Assembly (NCBI RefSeq): GCF_000012985.1
Contig: NC_007645.1
Span: forward strand, 3,626,501-3,690,500
DNA from: Hahella chejuensis KCTC 2396
GTDB taxonomy: Bacteria; Pseudomonadota; Gammaproteobacteria; Pseudomonadales; Oleiphilaceae
Length of the DNA stretch: 64,000 bases
Direction: 5' to 3'
The notes below the pieces were generated by a model that saw only the letters and a program-made list of their open reading frames with translations, made no database searches and was not told the DNA's origin. Position 1 is the stretch's first letter; each line of letters begins with the position of its first letter. The position numbers were made by a program, and so were the translations under genes. Positions 42,795 through 51,820 of the stretch are shown here, one piece after another.

Positions 42795-44192
42795 TCATTT
42801 GGCAGTGGGTCCGGTGAAGCGACTGGGTTTGACCACCCGTCGCTCGGGGCGATAGGCGTCCGTAACTTCGAAAAACACATCGCTGGAGCGTTGCAGAATC
42901 TGACTCGGGCGCATCGATAAGGTTACGGGAACGCGGACGGAGCTTTCCGGCCCGACCTGTATCCTGCGCTCGCCGCCCATCGCCAGCCCTTCCAGACCCG
43001 ACGCGCTGATCAGGAACGTTTTTGGTTCATTTTCTTTATTAAGAATATCCAGTATGTAGCCGTTTTCTATACGGTTTTCTGAATTGTAGCGAAACAGTCC
43101 CCGGTCCTTGGCCACATCCAGGGACAGCAGCGGCCGCGTCGCCATTACCCAGGAAAACACCCCGATCATCAGCAATAACACCGCCGCATACCCTACCAGC
43201 CGAGGCCGCAGAATACGCGCTTTTTCCCCTCGCAATGCACGCTCGCCGGTATAGCGCACCAGACCCGCGTCATAGCCCATCTTCTGCATGACCGTATCAC
43301 AGGCGTCGATACAGGCCGCACATCCGATGCACTCCATTTGCAGTCCGTCACGGATATCAATGCCGGTGGGACACACCTGCACGCACAGGCTGCAATCGAC
43401 GCAATCCCCCAGTCCTTGCGCGCGGTAGTTCGCGTTTTTCTTGCGCGGACCGCGGGATTCGCCTCTGGCGGCGTCATAGGTGACCACCAGAGAATCTTCG
43501 TCCAGCATGGATGACTGAAATCGTCCGTAGGGACACATGTGGAAGCACACCTGTTCCCGCAACCAGCCCGCGTTCAGATAGGTGGCCACCGTGAAAAAGC
43601 CGATCCAGAACAGACTCCAGCCGCCGACCTGCAACGTGGCCAGATCCGCCGCCAGGGCGCGAATGGGCGTGAAGTAACCGACAAAGGTCACCGCCGTGGC
43701 CACACTGATGACGACCCACAGCCCGTGTTTGAGGATACGTCGAGTCGCTTTGTCCAGGCTTGGGGGCGCTTTATCCAGCTTGATACGCTGGTTACGGTCT
43801 CCCTCCGTGACCTTCTCCGCCCACATGAACACCCAGGTCCACATGCTTTGCGGACAGGCGTAGCCGCACCAGGCGCGTCCCGCGAACACGGTCAGAAAGA
43901 ACAGGCCGAAAGCGCTGATGATGAGAATGCCGGAAAGCAGGATGAAGTCCTGGGGCCAGAAGGTGTTTCCGAAAATATGAAACTTGCGCGACGCAATATC
44001 CCACAGCACCGCCTGTCGTCCTCCCCAGTTCAGCCAGGCTACGCCGAAATACAAAGAGAACAGAAGGAATCCGCCCAACAGGCGCAGGCGCCTGTATCTT
44101 CCACTGAAACTTCGGGTATGAACCTTGGTTCGGGATTCATACAGATCAACCGTCACCGCATCAACATTGTGAACCGGGATATGCTCGCTCAT
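42795..44192 (-). CDS. ccoG: cytochrome c oxidase accessory protein CcoG (FixG/RdxA)
   Basis: 465 residues. About five membrane helices, an upstream CGYACPQSMW motif, two ferredoxin-type [4Fe-4S] motifs (CVDCSLCVQVCP and CIGCAACIDACD) and a periplasmic Ig-like C-terminal domain are in the family order. CcoG reduces copper for cbb3 oxidase assembly. It is usually next to ccoNOPQ and ccoIS, but none is seen here, so it is separated or a second copy. Confidence 0.95.
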   Translation of the reverse strand: MSEHIPVHNVDAVTVDLYESRTKVHTRSFSGRYRRLRLLGGFLLFSLYFGVAWLNWGGRQAVLWDIASRKFHIFGNTFWPQDFILLSGILIISAFGLFFLTVFAGRAWCGYACPQSMWTWVFMWAEKVTEGDRNQRIKLDKAPPSLDKATRRILKHGLWVVISVATAVTFVGYFTPIRALAADLATLQVGGWSLFWIGFFTVATYLNAGWLREQVCFHMCPYGRFQSSMLDEDSLVVTYDAARGESRGPRKKNANYRAQGLGDCVDCSLCVQVCPTGIDIRDGLQMECIGCAACIDACDTVMQKMGYDAGLVRYTGERALRGEKARILRPRLVGYAAVLLLMIGVFSWVMATRPLLSLDVAKDRGLFRYNSENRIENGYILDILNKENEPKTFLISASGLEGLAMGGERRIQVGPESSVRVPVTLSMRPSQILQRSSDVFFEVTDAYRPERRVVKPSRFTGPTAK

Positions 44193-44330
44193 TCGCCGCC
44201 ACCGTCCTTTTTACTTCCAAACGTTTGGCGGGATTATTCAGGGGAGCGCGACAAACAAACAGTTTCAGAAAGCGTTTAAAAAACCATATCAGATGATCAC
44301 AGGCTTTCTGTCTAGAGCCTTCGCCAGTAT

Positions 44331-45743
44331 TCAGAAAGAGCGAGCAAGGCGACCCAACACGTCCATCGCCTGCTCGAACTCAGCTCCCCACGGGTGGCCG
44401 TAGTTGAGGCGAATATAATTGCGAAACTGGCGCGTGGCGGAGAATATCGGCCCCGGAGCGATACTGACGCCCTGCTCCAGCGCCAGTTTGAACAGGGCCA
44501 GCGAATCCACGGCGGGAGGCAGTTGCAACCACAAAAAGTAGCCCCCATCCGGACGCGTCACCCGGGTCTGCGACGGGAAGTAGCGGTCGATGGCCGCCAG
44601 CATCTGATTTTGCTGGACCTCCAGATTATGACGCAGCTTGCGCAGATGACGATCATAACCGCCATGTTGCAGATAGTCCGCGATAGCCGCCTGGGCGGGA
44701 ATGGAGGCGGAAATCGTGGTCATCAGGCGCAGCCGCTCCACCTGTTGCGCAAACCGTCCGGCGGCGGTCCAACCGATGCGATAGCCGGGAGCGAGGCTTT
44801 TCGAAAACGAACCGCAATGCATAACCAGCCCCTCTTCATCAAAGGCTTTGGCGGGTTTGGGCGCATGGGCGCTGAAGTACAGTTCGCTGTAGACGTCGTC
44901 TTCGATCAGGGGGACCTGATGTCGTCGCAACAGTGCAACCAGTCTGCGTTTCTTTTCCTCCGCCAGGGTGACGCCCACCGGGTTCTGAAAGTTGGACATC
45001 AGCCAGCAGGCCTTGATCGGATGGTTGCCCAGCGCCTGCTCCAGCACGTCCAGGTCCATACCTGCGCCAGCGTCCACGGGAATCTCCACCGCTTTAAGCT
45101 GTAGACGCTCCAGAACCTGCAGACTGGCGTAGAAAGCGGGAGATTCTATCGCCACCAGATCGCCCGGTTGCGTCACCGCCTGTAAACACAGGTTCAGCGC
45201 CTCCATAGCCCCGCTGGTGACGACCAGTTCCTCCATCGGCGCGGACACGCCTTCCATGACATATCGCAACGCAATCTGACGGCGCAAATCCCGGTTGCCC
45301 GGCGGCAGATCGGCGACCACGGAGCGCAGGTCCATCAAGCGCGTGGCCTTGGCCATGGAGCGCGCCAGTCTCTGCATGGGAAATAACGTCGGACTGGGAA
45401 ACGCGGAGCCCAGGGGCGTAATGGCGGGATCGCGCACGGAGCCAAGTACTGAAAACACCAGTTCACTGACGTCCACCGAGGTGGAGGCCAGCGTCTGCTG
45501 GCGACGCTTTTGCGCAGCCGGCGCCGGCTGCTTGAGCTGGTTGCATACGAAATAACCTGATCGCGGTCTGGAGCGGATCAAACCGCGATTCTCCAGCAGG
45601 TAATAGGCTTCGAACACCGTTGAAGCGCTGACGCCATAGGTCTTACTGGCGTTACGCACCGATGGAACCCGGCTGCCCGCCGGCAACACGCCGGAGCGGA
45701 TCAAGTCCGCGATCTCATTCGCCAATTGCTCGTAACGTTTCAT
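44331..45743 (-). CDS. MocR/PdxR-type GntR-aminotransferase regulator
   Basis: 470 residues from ATG 45743 (MKRYEQLANEIADLIRSGVL); the 55-residue upstream extension is read from repeat fragment F and is rejected. N-terminal GntR winged helix (1-70) and a C-terminal fold type I aminotransferase domain with the PLP Lys in HCGSFSKSLAPGYRIGW. MocR proteins use PLP or its adducts as effectors, for example in PLP synthesis (PdxR) or GABA use (GabR). No divergent target is obvious: the neighbour is the convergent-side lyase gene beyond the repeat. Confidence 0.92.
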   Translation of the reverse strand: MKRYEQLANEIADLIRSGVLPAGSRVPSVRNASKTYGVSASTVFEAYYLLENRGLIRSRPRSGYFVCNQLKQPAPAAQKRRQQTLASTSVDVSELVFSVLGSVRDPAITPLGSAFPSPTLFPMQRLARSMAKATRLMDLRSVVADLPPGNRDLRRQIALRYVMEGVSAPMEELVVTSGAMEALNLCLQAVTQPGDLVAIESPAFYASLQVLERLQLKAVEIPVDAGAGMDLDVLEQALGNHPIKACWLMSNFQNPVGVTLAEEKKRRLVALLRRHQVPLIEDDVYSELYFSAHAPKPAKAFDEEGLVMHCGSFSKSLAPGYRIGWTAAGRFAQQVERLRLMTTISASIPAQAAIADYLQHGGYDRHLRKLRHNLEVQQNQMLAAIDRYFPSQTRVTRPDGGYFLWLQLPPAVDSLALFKLALEQGVSIAPGPIFSATRQFRNYIRLNYGHPWGAEFEQAMDVLGRLARSF

Positions 45744-45762
45744 CTTGCGGCTGTCATTATCT

Positions 45763-45819
45763 GTGCAGGCCCGGTCGTTGCAGACAAATAGAAGGACGCC
45801 ATTTGTCTGCCTGATTAAT
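45763..45819 (+). repeat. fragment F of the multi-hairpin repeat
   Basis: The right end only: GTGCAGGCCCGGTCGTTG, CAGACAAATAG...CATTTGTCTG hairpin and CCTGATTAAT. It starts 20 bp upstream of the MocR gene start and ends 10 bp before the lyase gene stop, so it fills almost the whole gap. Confidence 0.85.
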
Positions 45820-45828
45820 AAGTCTGCG

Positions 45829-46704
45829 CTAATCCCGCGCCAGAATGCGTCGGGCGAGAGCGACCACAGGCGCATCCAGCATGCGGCCGTCCATGTTCGC
45901 CGCGCCATGGCCTTGTTGCTCCGCCTGCGCCATGGTGGAGACCACTCGCTGCGCCCATTGTTTTTGCTCCTCGCTGTAGGTGAAAGCGCGATTCACGCAG
46001 GGAATCTGACTGGGATGCACGCACAAAGCGCCGCTGAAGCCCAGCGCTTTAGCCTTGGCGAGATGGGCGGCATAGCTGTCCAGATCTTTGAACTCACCGA
46101 TGGAGCCGGGCAGCCCCAACGCGTCGATACGCCGCTCGCCCGCTACCAGCGCCATCTGCTGACAGGCCGCCAGCAGGCTGTCGGGCGAGGCCATGGCGCC
46201 CAGCTCCGCCGCCAGATCTTCCGAGCCGATCGCCAGCGCTTTTATACGGGGCGACGCCGCCGCAATCTCACGTAAATCCAGTACGCCCTTGCAACTTTCA
46301 ATCTGCGGCGTCAACGCCGTGACGCCAGGCGTCAGCGACCGCCGCGCCTCCAGCACGTTCAAATACTGGCAGATCATACGGATCACGCCGGCTTCCTGGG
46401 TTTTGGGCAGAAACACCGAATGCAGATCCGCCAGCGGCAGCGCCTGCAGGTCTGCGGCCAGATGCTCAAGATCCCCATTGATGCGCACCGCCACCTGTTT
46501 GTCCCGCTCCCGCAACTCCGCCACAATGCCCGGCAATGCCATTCGAGCTTTGTCTTTATCGTCGCCGGGCACGCTGTCTTCCAGATCGACGATAATCACG
46601 TCCGCATCCAGACCGCCCGCCTTGGCGACAAACTCCGGCCGATTAGCGGGAATAAACAGGTAACATCTGGCGTGGCGATAGGAGGTGACCTGATGTTGCT
46701 CCAT
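45829..46704 (-). CDS. HpcH/HpaI-type CoA-ester lyase (CitE-like)
   Basis: 291 residues from ATG 46704 (GGAG 6 bases upstream). TIM-barrel citrate-lyase-beta-like family: RCYLFIPANRPEFVAKA, DLEDSVPGDDK with the acidic metal-binding site, VRING, PKTQEAG, AIGSEDLAAELGA and CVHPSQIP. Stand-alone homologues cleave malyl-, citramalyl- or HMG-type CoA esters. No citrate lyase alpha or gamma gene is present, so it is not part of a citrate lyase complex. Confidence 0.88.
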   Translation of the reverse strand: MEQHQVTSYRHARCYLFIPANRPEFVAKAGGLDADVIIVDLEDSVPGDDKDKARMALPGIVAELRERDKQVAVRINGDLEHLAADLQALPLADLHSVFLPKTQEAGVIRMICQYLNVLEARRSLTPGVTALTPQIESCKGVLDLREIAAASPRIKALAIGSEDLAAELGAMASPDSLLAACQQMALVAGERRIDALGLPGSIGEFKDLDSYAAHLAKAKALGFSGALCVHPSQIPCVNRAFTYSEEQKQWAQRVVSTMAQAEQQGHGAANMDGRMLDAPVVALARRILARD

Positions 46705-46880
46705 GATAGTCTCCAATGTTGTCGTCGGTTCAGCCCGAGGTAATAAAAGCGCTTAACATGATAAGCTACTTTGTTGTTATATTTGAGCTTTTATCGCTTA
46801 AACCGGTCTCGCTATAACTGGCGCACTCTGGACGGGGTCCCACTGGTTGTATCGCTCAATAGTTAGAACAGGGTTGCTGT

Positions 46881-47378
46881 ATGGACGTGGTCGTAAAGAA
46901 TTTAAAGATCCGCAGAATGCGGGACGAAGACAAACCGGCGGTGCTGGCGCTACAAGTCCATGAGGAGCAAGTCCCCTATGTCGGTCGCACGCGGGAGATT
47001 CTGCAGGCGGTGAGACCAGACCATCACTGTCATGTGCTGACGCTGAGCAACGAAATCGTCGGCTTTTTCATTATCGACGTCGCCTATCACCAGAGTTTCG
47101 AATTCACACTGGATCACGAGTTGGGGTTGCGCGCCTTTCTGATCGACGCCGGCAGGCAGGGGCAAGGCATTGGCAAAAGCGCCGCCCGCGCGTTGAAGCC
47201 TTATCTGGAGGCGGCGTACAGCGACAGACCTTCCATCGCGCTTACCGTGAATTGCCGAAACCCGGCCGCCTACCATTGCTACATCGGCGGCGGTTTTATC
47301 GACACCGGCGCACAGTATCTGGGCGGCAAGGCCGGCCCACAGTACATCCTCAGAATGCCTGTGGGCGAATCGCTTTAA
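46881..47378 (+). CDS. GNAT-family N-acetyltransferase
   Basis: 165 residues. The acetyl-CoA-binding motif A is GRQGQGIGKSAARAL (R/QxxGxG/A) near residue 95, with family strands before and after. Substrate unknown. It starts VKNLKIRRMRDEDKPAVLALQV, standard for the fold. The last 4 bases overlap the stop of the convergent NemA-type gene. Confidence 0.9.
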   Translation: MDVVVKNLKIRRMRDEDKPAVLALQVHEEQVPYVGRTREILQAVRPDHHCHVLTLSNEIVGFFIIDVAYHQSFEFTLDHELGLRAFLIDAGRQGQGIGKSAARALKPYLEAAYSDRPSIALTVNCRNPAAYHCYIGGGFIDTGAQYLGGKAGPQYILRMPVGESL

Positions 47379-48445
47379 GCCATCGCCTCGCTCAGGCTGG
47401 GGTAATCCACATAGCCTTCAGCGCCTAGCTGCATAAACGTCTCAGGGTGCGGATCGTTAAAGTCGGCGTCGACTTTAAAGCGCTCTGGCAAATCCGGGTT
47501 AGCGATGAACAGACGTCCGAAGGCCACCGCTTCCGCTTTGTTCTCAGCCACCAGCTGCTCCGCCCGTTCCTTGGACATCTCTTCATTGGCGATAATTGCG
47601 CCGCCGAAGTTTTTGCGCAGGGTTCCGCCCAGTTCATCGTCAACGATCGGGTCGCGGGAGAAGATAAAGGCGATTCCGCGCTCGCCCAGTTGTTGCGCGA
47701 CATAACCGAAAGTGGCGACCGGATTGGAATCCGACATGGAGTGGGAAGGACTGCGCGGCGCCAGATGCACCCCGACGCGCCCTGCGCCCCAGACAGAGAT
47801 ACAGGCGTCCGTGACTTCCAACAGCAACCGCGCGCGATTTTCCACAGAACCGCCGTAATCATCGGTGCGTCTGTTCACGCCGTCCTGAAGAAACTGATCC
47901 AGCAGGTAGCCATTGGCCGCGTGGATTTCCACGCCATCAAACCCAGCCTCTTTCGCGTTTTCCGCGCCTTTGCGGAAGCCTTCCACAATGCCGGGAATTT
48001 CATCCAGCTCCAAAGCGCGTGGGGTGACGAACGGGCGCATGGGACGCAGCAGGCTGACGTGGCCTTCCGCCGCGATGGCGCTGGGCGCCACAGGCAATTC
48101 TCCATCCAGGAAAACCGGGTCGGAGATTCTCCCAACATGCCAGAGCTGAAGAATGATTTTGCCGCCGGCGGCGTGCACGGCGTCGGTGACTTTTCTCCAG
48201 CCCTGCACCTGTTCTGCAGACCAGATGCCCGGCGTGTTGGCATAGCCGACGCCTTGCGGGATCACTGCGGTCGCCTCGCTGACGATCAGACCCGCAGAAG
48301 CGCGCTGTGCGTAATACTGCGCCATGAGTTCGTTGGGAACGCGCCCTTCCCCGCCTGCGCGGCTGCGAGTCAGTGGGGCCATGACGATGCGGTTGGAAAG
48401 CTCAAAATCGCCGATGCGGATCGGATCAAACAATGAAGCCATCAT
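47375..48445 (-). CDS. nemA: Old Yellow Enzyme, NemA-type
   Basis: 356 residues with GGGAG 5 bases before ATG 48445. FMN TIM barrel: LFDPIRIGDFELSNRIVMAP, LTRSRA, QLWHVGR, GVEIHAANGYLLDQFLQDGV with the NAD(P)H/substrate His-Asn pair, NRRTDDYGGS, FGRLFIANPDLP. It reduces activated alkenes, N-ethylmaleimide, nitro esters and methylglyoxal-type electrophiles. It lies 119 bp after the Rrf2-family gene and has its own operator candidate, so a redox-controlled detoxification unit is likely. Confidence 0.92.
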   Translation of the reverse strand: MMASLFDPIRIGDFELSNRIVMAPLTRSRAGGEGRVPNELMAQYYAQRASAGLIVSEATAVIPQGVGYANTPGIWSAEQVQGWRKVTDAVHAAGGKIILQLWHVGRISDPVFLDGELPVAPSAIAAEGHVSLLRPMRPFVTPRALELDEIPGIVEGFRKGAENAKEAGFDGVEIHAANGYLLDQFLQDGVNRRTDDYGGSVENRARLLLEVTDACISVWGAGRVGVHLAPRSPSHSMSDSNPVATFGYVAQQLGERGIAFIFSRDPIVDDELGGTLRKNFGGAIIANEEMSKERAEQLVAENKAEAVAFGRLFIANPDLPERFKVDADFNDPHPETFMQLGAEGYVDYPSLSEAMA

Positions 48446-48522
48446 TTAGTCTCCCTGGATAGCGATGAAAAAAGTGAGAGGGCGCCGACAACAACAGGTC
48501 GCCGCCCGACAGTGAGAAACAA

Positions 48523-48541
48523 TGTAACCAACACGGTTACA
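48523..48541. promoter_or_regulatory. operator candidate TGTAACC-AACAC-GGTTACA
   Basis: A perfect 7-5-7 inverted repeat lies between the Rrf2-family gene and nemA, 78-96 bp upstream of the nemA start. Its size suits an Rrf2 dimer; the upstream gene product is the obvious candidate. Confidence 0.5.
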
Positions 48542-48564
48542 CTTAGCAAGAAAATTTTTGCGCC

Positions 48565-49035
48565 TTAATCGACGTCTTCAGAGACTTGCTGGTTGGCGCA
48601 GTGGTAATGCATGCCTGCATTGTCGGCCACCTGACGCGCCACATCGGCAATAGTGGTCTGCGCCAGAGAAGCGTCCATGGTGGCGGAGATGCGCTGAAAC
48701 TCGTCTTCCAGCACCGAGGTGATGTTGCAGCCGATATAGCATTTGGGGTTGGGTTTGGAGCGATGCAATACGAAGTAATTAGGCTCCTCAACCGCCTGGT
48801 AGACATCCAACAGTGTGATTGCGTCAGCGGGCCTGGCGAGCAAAGCGCCGCCGCCCACGCCCAATTGCGAGCGCGTCATGCCCGCTTCCGCCAGCACGCC
48901 CAGAAGACGCCTCACTACCGCCGCATTGGTGTTCACGCTGCAGGCGATATCCTCAGAGCGCACGGCCTTGCCTTTATGCAGAGCCAGGTCGGCGAGAATA
49001 TGGATCGCTACAGCGAAACGGGTGGATGTGGGCAC
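48565..49035 (-). CDS. Rrf2-family redox regulator
   Basis: 156 residues. Rrf2 winged HTH (RFAVAIHILADLALHKGKAV, RSEDIACSVNTNAAVVRRLL) and the dimerisation helix are clear. Cys in PKCYIGCNI are spaced like a thiol or Fe-S site, though not in the exact IscR/NsrR three-Cys pattern; it resembles the YwnA/BmrR-type electrophile sensors that control OYE genes. Followed by nemA on the same strand. Confidence 0.88.
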   Translation of the reverse strand: MPTSTRFAVAIHILADLALHKGKAVRSEDIACSVNTNAAVVRRLLGVLAEAGMTRSQLGVGGGALLARPADAITLLDVYQAVEEPNYFVLHRSKPNPKCYIGCNITSVLEDEFQRISATMDASLAQTTIADVARQVADNAGMHYHCANQQVSEDVD

Positions 49036-49160
49036 AACATTACCTTTGACGTCGGTGGAATCTGGCGCAGGCCGCTTATTTCAAGGGCTACGGGCGAAGT
49101 ATTGTATTTTGGGGTGGAAAACGCAAGCGCAGGACCGGGCGTGGCCTGTATCCCTCATGA

Positions 49161-49207
49161 TTAATACAATGTCCAACTCTGTCTCCACCACCATCGTATT
49201 GTATTAA
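49161..49207. promoter_or_regulatory. TTAATACAAT...ATTGTATTAA inverted repeat
   Basis: A perfect 10-bp inverted repeat with a 27-base spacer, upstream of the Rrf2-family gene (start 49035). Its right arm overlaps the first bases of repeat copy D. It may be an operator pair for autoregulation, a hairpin, or a by-product of the repeat insertion. Confidence 0.4.
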
Positions 49208-49348
49208 TATGGCAATGATATTGGCATGTTAATGATCAGGCGCATGGATGCGCCTGCGTGGCGGCAAGTCGCGGGAGACAGGGCCTGACCTGTGCAGGCC
49301 CTGTCGTTGCAGACAAATAGAAGGAAGCTATTTGTCTGCCTGATTAAT
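49203..49348 (+). repeat. 146-bp multi-hairpin repeat, copy D (forward)
   Basis: Full copy with ATTAAT at both ends and all hairpins, nearest in sequence to copy B. It lies in the 49036-49661 gap between the Rrf2-family gene and vgrG. The remainder of that gap (49349-49661) reads open in the vgrG frame but does not resemble VgrG and probably holds its promoter and leader. Confidence 0.9.
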
Positions 49349-49661
49349 AACGCCGCGCCAGAAACCCCGCCAAGCTTGCCTTACACTTATACGCCACCCA
49401 CTTTATCGTTAAATAACAACAACTTGTAGCGTTTCGCCCCATGGCGTCGTTATGGAGATTTATGATCTAATGAACGCAAGAAAACCTCAGCGTTTTCGCT
49501 ACAGTCAGGCCAGGAGAAGGCATCGCTATCACCTCTTGCGCAGTAGGAGTCAGCCCTCCTCGCCAGCCGCTCAGGCCGCCTGTGCGCAACGTTGCAGATC
49601 ACATAATTTCGGCGGGAATGGCGGGAGAATCCGCGCCACTCTCGCCAAGATGGAGTTCCTT

Positions 49662-51815
49662 ATGGACGCCTTATTTATTGAAGAGGGTCGTTACACCCAG
49701 GACACCCGCCCCATCCGCATCGACACGCCACTGGGCAAGGACGTGTTTCTGTTGCGCCATTTTCGGGGTCAGGAAGGGTATTCGCAGTTGTTCCAGTATG
49801 ACGTGGACTTGCTGTCCCACAAGCGGGATATTCGCGCGGAAGACATCATCGGGGAAGCGGTGCAAGTCACCATTGGCGCTGATGGCGGCGCCCCTCGCGT
49901 GTTCAGCGGGCACGTGAGTTATTTCGAGTCCACCGGTCTGGAGAAACGGGGGTTGTACGGTTACAAAGCCGTTCTCGTCCCCTGGCTATGGTTTCTCGGC
50001 AAGAACACCGACTGCCGGGTGTTTCAAAACATGACCGCTCCCAAAATCCTGGAAGCCGTGTTCACGGAAGCGGGCTTTTCCGACTTCCGCTTCACCGGCC
50101 TGTATAACGAATACCCGGAACTGGAGTATTGCGTGCAGTACCGGGAGTCCGACCTGAATTTCGCTCTGCGCCTGATGGAGCAGGAAGGCATTTATTTCTA
50201 TTTCGAGCAGGCGCAGAAGCGGCATCTGCTGGTGCTGGCGGACGACAAATCCACCAACGCCCTTATGGAGCCCCGCAAGATTGAACATAGCTCCCGCCCC
50301 CGCAACGGCGGCTACATTCAGGAGTGGCGCCGCACCTATCAATACTTCTCCGGCAAATGGAGCCTGAGCGACTTCAACTTTGAAAAATCCGATCAGTCCC
50401 TGCTGGCGGAATGCTCCGCCCTGAACGAACTGCGAGGGGCCTCCGCTTACGAGCGCTTCGACTACCCCGGCGCCTTTGGCGATCAGGATCGCGGTCGCCG
50501 CTTGACCAAGCTGCGCATGGAGGAAGAGGAAAGCCGCTTCACCCGGGTCAATGGCAGAAGCAATCTGCCGCACCTGCTGGTGGGCCGAAAGTTCATGCTG
50601 GAATCAGAAGAATGCGTCACGGACAACCGCAAGAGTTTCGTCGTCACGGCGGTGCGTCATTACGCTTATGAAGGCGGTTACACCAGTGCGGACAGCCCGG
50701 AGAGCGCAGATAAAGAGAAAAGCGTGTATTTCAACCGCTTTGAATGTCTGCCGGACAACGTCAGTTTCCGCCCCGCCCTGAGCACGCCCAAACCCCGTAT
50801 AGACGGCGTCCAGACCGCCATCGTCTGCGGCAAAAGCGGCGACGAGATTTATACTGACGAGTACGGCCGCATCAAAGTCCAGTTCCATTGGGACCGCTAC
50901 GGCGAACGCAACGAAAACAGCTCCTGCTGGGTGCGGGTGGCCACGCCCTGGGCGGGTAAAAAATGGGGCAGCATGGGCATCCCCCGCGTTGGCCAGGAAG
51001 TGGTGACCACTTTTCTGGAAGGCGACCCGGACCGCCCGCTGGTCATAGGCGGCGTCTACAACAAGGGCAATATGCCTCCCTACTCCCTGCCGGACAACAA
51101 GTCCCGTTTCGGCGTGAAGTCGCAATCCACCAAAGGCGGACAAACCTCCAACTACAACGAAATTTCGTTCGACGACAAGAAAGGCGAAGAGTCGTTGAAT
51201 ATCCATGCTGAGAAAGACTTCAACATGGAGGTGAAAAACAACATCGGCGCCAACGCCAAAGGCCACTCCACCAGCAGTATTGGCGGCAATGCGTCGGATT
51301 CGGTGGCGGGAAACAGTTCTCTCAGCGTCGGCGGCGATCATTCCGTGTCTGTGACCGGTAAGCAGAACGTGTCGGTGACCGGCGCGCAGACTCACTCTGT
51401 CACCGGGGCGCAAACCCTCAATGTGGGCGCGGATCAGACGGAGTCCGTCTCCGGCAATATCACCCAGAACGCCACCAACCAGACGCTCACCCTGTCGGCG
51501 GACCAGACCGTCAGCGCGACCAACCAGAAGGTCAACCTGGGCGCCGCGCAGGAAGTAACCGCGTCCAGTCAGAAATTCACGATCAGCGGTTTGCAAAGCG
51601 TGCAGGCGGATGCGCAAACGGTGACTGTCACCGGCAAGACCACTACCACCGCCACGGACATCGATCTGGCGGCGGGGGGCAATATTTCCCTGCGAGTGGG
51701 CGGGACAAGCATTCAAATTAACGACGGAGGCGTCACCATCACCATTGGCGGCAGCTCCATCAAAGTCGACGGCGCCGGGGTGTCCGTGTCCGGTCCGATG
51801 ATCAAGTTGAACTGA
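49662..51815 (+). CDS. vgrG: type VI secretion spike protein VgrG
   Basis: 717 residues from ATG 49662 (GGAG 6 bases upstream), starting MDALFIEEGRYTQDTRPIRI; the frame is open 70 codons further but without similarity. gp27-like domain (about 20-370: LRHFRGQEGYSQLFQYDV, YCVQYRESDLNFALRLMEQE, GIYFYFE), gp5 OB fold (YTDEYGRIKVQFHWDRYG), then WVRVATPWAGKKWGSMGIPR. A C-terminal beta-helix of short QT/QS-rich repeats follows (about 560-700). There is no C-terminal effector, so the cargo is the downstream Rhs protein. First gene of a VgrG-adaptor-Rhs-immunity unit; no T6SS core genes are in the window. Confidence 0.95.
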   Translation: MDALFIEEGRYTQDTRPIRIDTPLGKDVFLLRHFRGQEGYSQLFQYDVDLLSHKRDIRAEDIIGEAVQVTIGADGGAPRVFSGHVSYFESTGLEKRGLYGYKAVLVPWLWFLGKNTDCRVFQNMTAPKILEAVFTEAGFSDFRFTGLYNEYPELEYCVQYRESDLNFALRLMEQEGIYFYFEQAQKRHLLVLADDKSTNALMEPRKIEHSSRPRNGGYIQEWRRTYQYFSGKWSLSDFNFEKSDQSLLAECSALNELRGASAYERFDYPGAFGDQDRGRRLTKLRMEEEESRFTRVNGRSNLPHLLVGRKFMLESEECVTDNRKSFVVTAVRHYAYEGGYTSADSPESADKEKSVYFNRFECLPDNVSFRPALSTPKPRIDGVQTAIVCGKSGDEIYTDEYGRIKVQFHWDRYGERNENSSCWVRVATPWAGKKWGSMGIPRVGQEVVTTFLEGDPDRPLVIGGVYNKGNMPPYSLPDNKSRFGVKSQSTKGGQTSNYNEISFDDKKGEESLNIHAEKDFNMEVKNNIGANAKGHSTSSIGGNASDSVAGNSSLSVGGDHSVSVTGKQNVSVTGAQTHSVTGAQTLNVGADQTESVSGNITQNATNQTLTLSADQTVSATNQKVNLGAAQEVTASSQKFTISGLQSVQADAQTVTVTGKTTTTATDIDLAAGGNISLRVGGTSIQINDGGVTITIGGSSIKVDGAGVSVSGPMIKLN

Positions 51816-51820
51816 ACGCC

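Noticed and set aside
43539-44279. 246-codon plus-strand frame opposite ccoG
   Set aside because: ccoG is certain; the frame has no similarity or ribosome site.
45744-45908. 55-residue N-terminal extension of the MocR regulator
   Set aside because: Encoded by repeat fragment F and the next gene's end; the GntR domain starts at the ATG at 45743.
49452-49661. 70-residue upstream extension of VgrG
   Set aside because: No similarity to VgrG, basic low-quality composition; ATG 49662 has a good ribosome site and starts at the family N-terminus.
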